Part shown: one piece after another, positions 58,582 to 64,000 of the stretch
How the letters are laid out: each line of letters starts with the position of its first letter
Position numbering within the stretch: the stretch's first letter is position 1
From: Trichoplax adhaerens
Lineage: Eukaryota > Placozoa > Uniplacotomia > Trichoplacea > Trichoplacidae
Reading direction: 5' to 3'
Length of the DNA stretch: 64,000 bases
NCBI RefSeq assembly: GCF_000150275.1
Contig: NW_002060945.1
Location: forward strand, 4,085,230 to 4,149,229
Notes under the pieces: generated by a model
Database searches by the model: none
What the model was told of the DNA's origin: nothing
The model's input: the letters and a program-made list of their open reading frames with translations, nothing else
Made by a program: the position numbers and the translations under genes

Positions 58582-61169
58582 TTAATTTACATCAGCTAAT
58601 TGCGCTTCCAATATTGCTCCTATCGCTTCACATTCCGAATCGATTGAAGACTCAGTAGCCGACGAATCAGTACTCTTACTCGACAAGGAACAGGAACTTG
58701 AACTGCTAGAAATTGAAAAACTATCCAACGAACTTTCACGACTACTGCTTCTCCGTGTTAATTCTTTTGCTAAGCCAAAGTCGGGTGCCATCATTAGTCC
58801 GACTGACGTCTCATTTCGTTCGTCTAATGAAGTTCGCTTTCGCTTGCTAAACCGTTCTGTCTGCAATTCTAAACTTTTTCGACGCTTCTCTTTCGGCATC
58901 AATTGCATCCTCGTAGACGAACACATACATACTGGAGCTAATAAATACGGCTCCTCTTCAATTTTTTTCCAAAATTCATTACATTTATATAACCAGTCGA
59001 TATCAACAACAAAGACACCGGCAGTTTTCATCGCTAAATGAACCTTTTGGGTATATCCGCTCTGGAATGCTACACGCTTTGTCACGACATGAGTAGTTTT
59101 TCTACTCGGCGAAGTGTGAAATTTATGCGTTACTTTTGCGCCAAGAGATTCGGCCAAAATCCATTCGTAAGTCTTTTCTGGAGAAGGATGCCCACTAGGA
59201 ATTATAGCACTGAAAACAATTTTAACATCTTTTAATACATTACGTCGTATTTCTGGAATAATAGACTTTAGATCTGGTAATTGATCAAGTTGTTCCTTTA
59301 ATTGATCGTACTGCTGATAAAACCTATTATGGATACGTCGTAATAGTGGCAGTAAGTTAAGCAAGTAATTGTCTTTGATATCATAGTAGGCAATATTGGT
59401 GTCTGAATCAACTGCAGTTTTCCATAATGATGGTCTTTGACGTGTGGCAATCTCTTCATCATCATTGTTGTTATTGGTATCAATACGACTATCACCACTG
59501 GAATCATTAGTCGATGTAGCATGTTTCTCATCAGTAATTTTTGGTTTTTCAATACATTCTGTGGTATTTTGTCCATTTAATTCATTACTATCAGCGTTAA
59601 TTTGATTCATTGGACTACTTTCTTCTAATTGATTGACATCTGTATTGCAGTTGTTATCGACTGGTTTGTTCTCTTTTACATCGGGAGAATCTCTAGTCTT
59701 AAGACCTTTGCTATTTAATTTCTTAGGATCGTTTATGTCGCCAACATTTGCAAAATAAGAATAAGGTGGTACTGGTATACAACTTGGATGGAATGCCCAC
59801 ATTTCGGGTCGGTCGTCGATAATACAGACCAAATTATCACCAAGTGGGAAAAGCTGATTTAAATTTGTAGATTTTAATAATTGTGATTTTAATTCATCCC
59901 TTGACAATATTCTGTTGTAGAACAAGCTACCTGTAGGATCTAAAATTCCGACAATATCTTGAGCGTAGCTTCGTGATCCCATAGTGACAACATGTAATTC
60001 GAATAGTGTCGATGCTACCTTTAGAAATTCTTCTACATGTGGCCGTAATTTAGTTAAGTACTGATGGTAAACATTATATCCAGGAAACATGTGGCAAGTA
60101 TAATAAATTTGTTTTTCTTCAGTTAAATTGGATAATTTAATATCGGGTGATGCCATTCGAGTATGTATTAGGGTAAGATCCAAGTCGACAATCAATACCA
60201 GTTTTTTACTCGACAACAATCGATTCATATCATTTTTGGCTAATTCACTAGCCAGATCCTGACTGACGACCAGATCGGGAACATTTGGGACCATGGTTAC
60301 CATCGATTTTTGTATTTCAACGTCTTCTACAATTACGGTATAAGAAAATTCAATTCTTTTTAAAGTTTCACGGAGCATTTTTTTAATTTAATAGCAATTT
60401 TATAATATGATAGGACAAATTTCATCGTTACAAATGCACTGTATGGATAGTGGACAATATTAAGTAACATGGCAGCGGTCAACGTATTGGGTTACCGTTT
60501 GTAACGAAATAGTGTGTAGTTACTAGAGTATAAAATCTACGAGTACTCGTCTATGGAAATACATGCAAACAAATGCAAATTTCATCATTTGATTCAAACT
60601 ACATGACGCTTACTTTTTGACTTGGATAAATCTTTACCGCAAGTAGCACACATATCTCGAATGATTGTAGAATGTTTACATTCTTCGACTACTAGTTGAA
60701 TAACAGGCGTTTTGGCAGGCAATTCTTCACCGAGATGACGTAGGATTTTCTCAATTCGACAACAAGATGGTGATCGCATACGCTTATATTTGGCACTAAT
60801 GGATTTATCACTAGGCTGTATCAAGGCTAATAGTTGACCACTACTGACCACTTCGCCTTCTTTAACATATAAATTAGTCAGTTTACCCGTTACTTTTGAT
60901 GAAATGATCAATCGTTCAAGTTGATGAATTTCAAGTAACATCTGACCAACATTAAAATCTTCTTCTTGGCCAACCATAATCTTCTTAATAATAGAATCCT
61001 CTTCTTTATCGCATACAATCTGTTTCATTTGCGCAATATCATTTAATTTTATTTCATAATAACCAAGAATGTCTCCTTTTCCAATTTTATCGCCTGTGTT
61101 GATCAACCAGTTGATCAATTTCCCGTTGGCGTTAGCCACTATCCCTTCGCCTTCATTCCTTGCCGCCAT
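58582..61169 (-). CDS. CTDP1: RNA polymerase II CTD phosphatase FCP1
   Basis: Removes phosphates from the C-terminal repeat of the largest RNA polymerase II subunit so the polymerase can be recycled. Two in-phase exons, 60614-61169 and 58582-60326 (766 residues; human 961). N-terminus: a biotinyl/lipoyl-like fold (GKLINWLINTGDKIGKGDIL and SGQLLALIQPS), then CKHSTIIRDMCATCGKDL, which matches human FCP1. Catalytic FCP1 domain: DLDLTLIHT carries the DxDxT signature, where the first Asp is the phospho-acceptor. Further motifs are LRPHVEEFL, ELHVVTMGSRSYA, ILSRDE and CIIDDRPEMW. A BRCT domain follows (about residues 540-640, KIVFSAIIPS ... VDIDWLYKC). The tail is basic, then Ser-rich, ending acidic (SECEAIGAILEAQLADVN). 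The start is the ATG at 61169; the frame runs 19 codons further up but has no other ATG. Confidence 0.95.
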
Positions 61170-61368
61170 GGACCCACCAAGCAACGCAGGCGCAACAATT
61201 TCGATTGGGCTTTAATTAATCCAACATTGAACTTGAAAAAAAAAGAAGAAAAATTGTCAGAAAAATGTGCATGATTTTACAGTGCAATGCACGGTAGAGT
61301 AGGGACTGTATCATTGTACTCTGAGGGTAAATCGACTGTAAATTGCAGTACACTTTTCGATTTTCACA

Positions 61369-62070
61369 AAACTCCACTACAGTATACTGTACTCTACTGT
61401 GTTGTACAGAACACAAAGTAGAGGGTGTACTGTGCTGCACATCGTAGTGATGGATAGTAAATAAAAAAAAAATAAAAAAAATAGAAAAAAAAAAAAAATT
61501 TGAATCCATTTCATGACTTTCTACTACTGTTTCTATTACTATTTCTATTACTATTTCTACTACTGTAGACTATGGTTTGCGATTGATCAATGACAGTCAT
61601 GCGGACGGAAATAATAGGAATAAGTACATAAAAGCTCCACTACAGTATACAGTACTGTACTCTACTGTGTTGTACAGAACACAAAGTAGAGTATGTGCTG
61701 TGCTGCCCATCGTTGTGGTGGATAGTAAATGCCCCAAAAAATAGAAAAAAATTTGAATCCATTTCAGGACTTTAGGTTTGCAACACGGGGTAAAAAGAAC
61801 AACATTGATGTCAAAAAATGCACAGTACTGTGTACACTATGTGTAGTGGTGATTTCAACGACATTGTGATACTGTAAGGCGTAAATGTACATCATTGCCG
61901 TGAATGAATCAACACTTGCAAATTGTAGTAAAAGAATATCTCTTCGTATCGGACAAGATGACGGTATTTCGGTAAGGACAACCAAGAATTTCTACTACTG
62001 TAGACCATGGTTTGCGACTGATCAATGGCAGTCATGAGGGCGGAAATAATGGAAATTAAGTCCATAAGTC
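61369..62070. repeat. Degenerate tandem duplication, one copy interrupted
   Basis: Copy A (61369-61632) starts TCCACTACAGTATACTGTAC and continues through CTGTGTTGTACAGAACACAA, an A-rich run, TTTGAATCCATTTCA, then TTTCTACTACTGTAGAC and TGCGATTGATCAATG. Copy B starts at about 61636 and has the same landmarks in the same order. Between its TTTGAATCCATTTCAGGACTTT (to about 61772) and its TTTCTACTACTGTAGACC (from about 61989), about 215 bp of unrelated sequence is present. Confidence 0.8.
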
Positions 62071-62514
62071 AATTTTACCTATTTGGATCACCAATGTCTC
62101 AAAATCTTTTCTGAATCCTGCCTGAATTCCTGTCTTGTTGGATCCTTGTTGGTACTGTAGTAAATCGCTAGTTTTACCGCACTTGTTTAGTTGAATCCCT
62201 TGGTGTCCGTTTGACACTAACTTTATAACGATAGAAAAGTGCTGTTTATAGTCATGAAATAGATAGTACACTGTAGTGTACCCTCCTCAAGCGTCCAGTA
62301 GCCGATGAAAACTCAATTAGCGAGCACAATCGGGTACAAACAAGTTCTGCAGACGGTAGCAGTGTAGGACAATCTGGAATTTTGGATTGATTAATTCATT
62401 TATTTGGTCAACAAGGTCCAATTAATCCTCCCTGTGGTGATGTGTCTTGTAGGACAGTATGGCTAGCCGCGATACCTTTCATACATGTCCCAAAATGGGA
62501 TAATAGTGGATAGA

Positions 62515-62645
62515 CATACTGTACAGTATGAGTGGCATTGCGTACAGAACTGTACAGTGTACAGTGTACAGTACGGAAAGAAGGTACTGAAGATGATCCA
62601 TGTCAAGTGTTGACTCGTGTTGACGATTGACTAACGTACAGTACA
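62515..62645. repeat. GTAC palindrome cluster
   Basis: Includes ACTGTACAGTATGAG, GAACTGTACAGTGTACAGTG and ACGTACAGTACAATG. Further single elements are at about 63043-63060 and 63364-63412. Confidence 0.8.
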
Positions 62646-63805
62646 ATGTGGAGCTGAGAATTTTACACCTTGAGTACTAATATTGCTCCCACACGGACGC
62701 TAATCCACCCCACAGTAGGATTGCTACAGTCAATCTGCAAAATGAATTAACTTCGAGAGTCCCATGTCCATCGTACTGTCAGTCTGTCACCAAGGGTAGA
62801 ATAATCAACTTCATAACCAATCCTGATGACAAAATTAGGAACGTAACATTTTGAACGCAGCTTTGAAAAAGCCTACAAATGATCCCAAGAGAATCATGCT
62901 AATCGTTCTTGGTGTACCAAGTTAATCGACCGATAGCTGGAATATGGATGACACGTGATTGGAGTTATCGTAACCAATCGGTTTCAAGTCCAATACCGTG
63001 TTTTATGAGCATGCGTAAATGAGTACACCAGCTTTGTATAGTGATACTGTACAGTATAGGAAGACCGAAAGTCATCACCAGTTAGATGGTATAATAAACC
63101 TTCTGCAGGTCGCTAGAGATTGAATCAAAGCTAACCCTTCGTAATCCGGCCATCGGACTGTATTACTGCGATCCGATTTACTCATCTTGTTGGCATGCGC
63201 CAAGAAACGCTACAATATCCTGTGGAAAAAATTTTGAAAGATTCATTCATTGATTCCCATGATGGCATTCTCAGAGAAGAAAGCCCCACAGACATTACCT
63301 AGTCTTTTACTCTAACTCATACAAGTTATTTTTCCTTCTTGGACCTCAGCTGGAGATTGTTGACAGTACACTGTACAATACAGTACTCTTCCGACTATAC
63401 TGTACACTACTGCACCAGTGTTCTGCACCGTCCCTTTCAGACTCATGCTACCCTAGACACGTGCAAGCTTCAGTCACATGACGCATCGGCGATTTCGCGC
63501 CATTTTCAACCATTGGTAGAGCAGCTGATCATGATGAAACGCGTTCCTACCCCTGCTGAACCAATGACTGCAGCGCCAGTGTGTTTCTGCTTCCGTTGGC
63601 CGGTGTTACAGTATAGCCAAGAGTCTAGTCTGGCTCTATTTACTTTTATAGAGACTTGAAAGAGGGCTAGGCATCAAAACCATCGATAGATTAATTCATC
63701 CATTAATTTAAAGCAGAGATTTGCGCCGTCTTGACTGATTCTAGAGTTCAGATTAGCACGTTCATCGATGTCCATATAAATAGATCGAAAGCTGATTTCC
63801 TACTC

Positions 63806-64000
63806 TCAAGTTTCCCATAACGTAATCTTAACGTACAAACCATTTCCAACATCATTTCTCAAGTCTACCAAAGTCTTTTCTGCCACACTTGGTTGCTGAA
63901 CGTATTGGCTTGAATCACACGATTTGACAATTGTCTTGCGCATCGAAAAATCATCCAAAGTATTGATTACTGAGGTTAGAAATTGTTCGCCTTCATGACT
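63806..64000 (-). CDS. Open frame at window edge, 65 codons, probably a terminal exon; unknown
   Basis: Reading the minus strand from base 64000, the frame is open for 64 codons and ends in TGA at 63806-63808. It reads SHEGEQFLTSVINTLDD at the start and NGLYVKITLWET at the end. The composition looks like coding sequence, with balanced charged and hydrophobic residues and few Tyr/Ile runs, unlike the surrounding non-coding DNA. The upstream part of the gene is outside the window. I recognise no family. Confidence 0.35.
   Translation of the reverse strand, partial: SHEGEQFLTSVINTLDDFSMRKTIVKSCDSSQYVQQPSVAEKTLVDLRNDVGNGLYVKITLWET

Larger units (their letters stand above)
61170..63805. other. 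Repeat-rich region right of CTDP1
   Basis: It contains the CTDP1 promoter, poly(A/T) runs (61455-61500), a degenerate duplication at 61369-62070 and several GTAC palindrome clusters (61370-61860, 62515-62645, 63040-63060, 63364-63412). A plus-strand frame at 63339-63659 runs into a clearly GC-richer block (63430-63650) but is not recognised. No gene supported. Confidence 0.5.

Overview
The window is nuclear DNA from an early-branching animal. Its AT-rich spacers, very many short GT-AG introns (often 40-700 bp) and animal-type gene content (two ciliary genes, EZH2, NPHP3, hyccin) would fit a placozoan such as Trichoplax or Hoilungia. That placement is inference and was not tested against a database. 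I rebuilt gene models by hand from splice sites and reading phase. Unless stated otherwise, every exon junction listed keeps the frame.

Layout, left to right. Hyccin (FAM126, minus, 3' end off the window) is divergent from mitochondrial ribosomal protein L10 (plus, 3980-5988). NDUFB3 (minus, 6902-7144) and the 17-exon axonemal dynein assembly factor DNAAF11/LRRC6 (minus, 7822-12436) follow. Next come an RJL-type Rab-like GTPase without a J domain (minus, 14309-15615) and the U6/poly(A) nucleotidyltransferase TUT1 (minus, 17046-20422), which is divergent from SRP19 (plus, 20858-21313). A 33-exon nephrocystin-3 gene (plus, 24675-32320) converges on a large surface-protein gene (minus, 34319-40638) that encodes a beta-helix ectodomain, a Ser/Thr-rich stalk with repeats and a transmembrane tail. 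Regucalcin (plus, 43073-46653) converges on EZH2 (minus, 47492-53753). After a 4.8 kb gene-poor stretch comes the RNA polymerase II CTD phosphatase FCP1/CTDP1 (minus, 58582-61169). A repeat-rich end follows, with an open frame running off the right edge (63806-64000).

Themes. Three genes tied to cilia (DNAAF11, RJL GTPase, NPHP3) lie within about 25 kb. Several genes act in RNA, chromatin or transcription (TUT1, SRP19, EZH2, CTDP1). Two are nuclear genes for mitochondrial proteins (MRPL10, NDUFB3). Clusters of a short self-complementary GTAC-centred word (core ACTGTACAGT) recur in the 5' flanks of genes, including both clear divergent promoters, and are not explained by any gene.

The least familiar items are the beta-helix/mucin-like membrane protein and the GTAC palindrome clusters. 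No tRNA, rRNA, CRISPR array or intact transposon was recognised.
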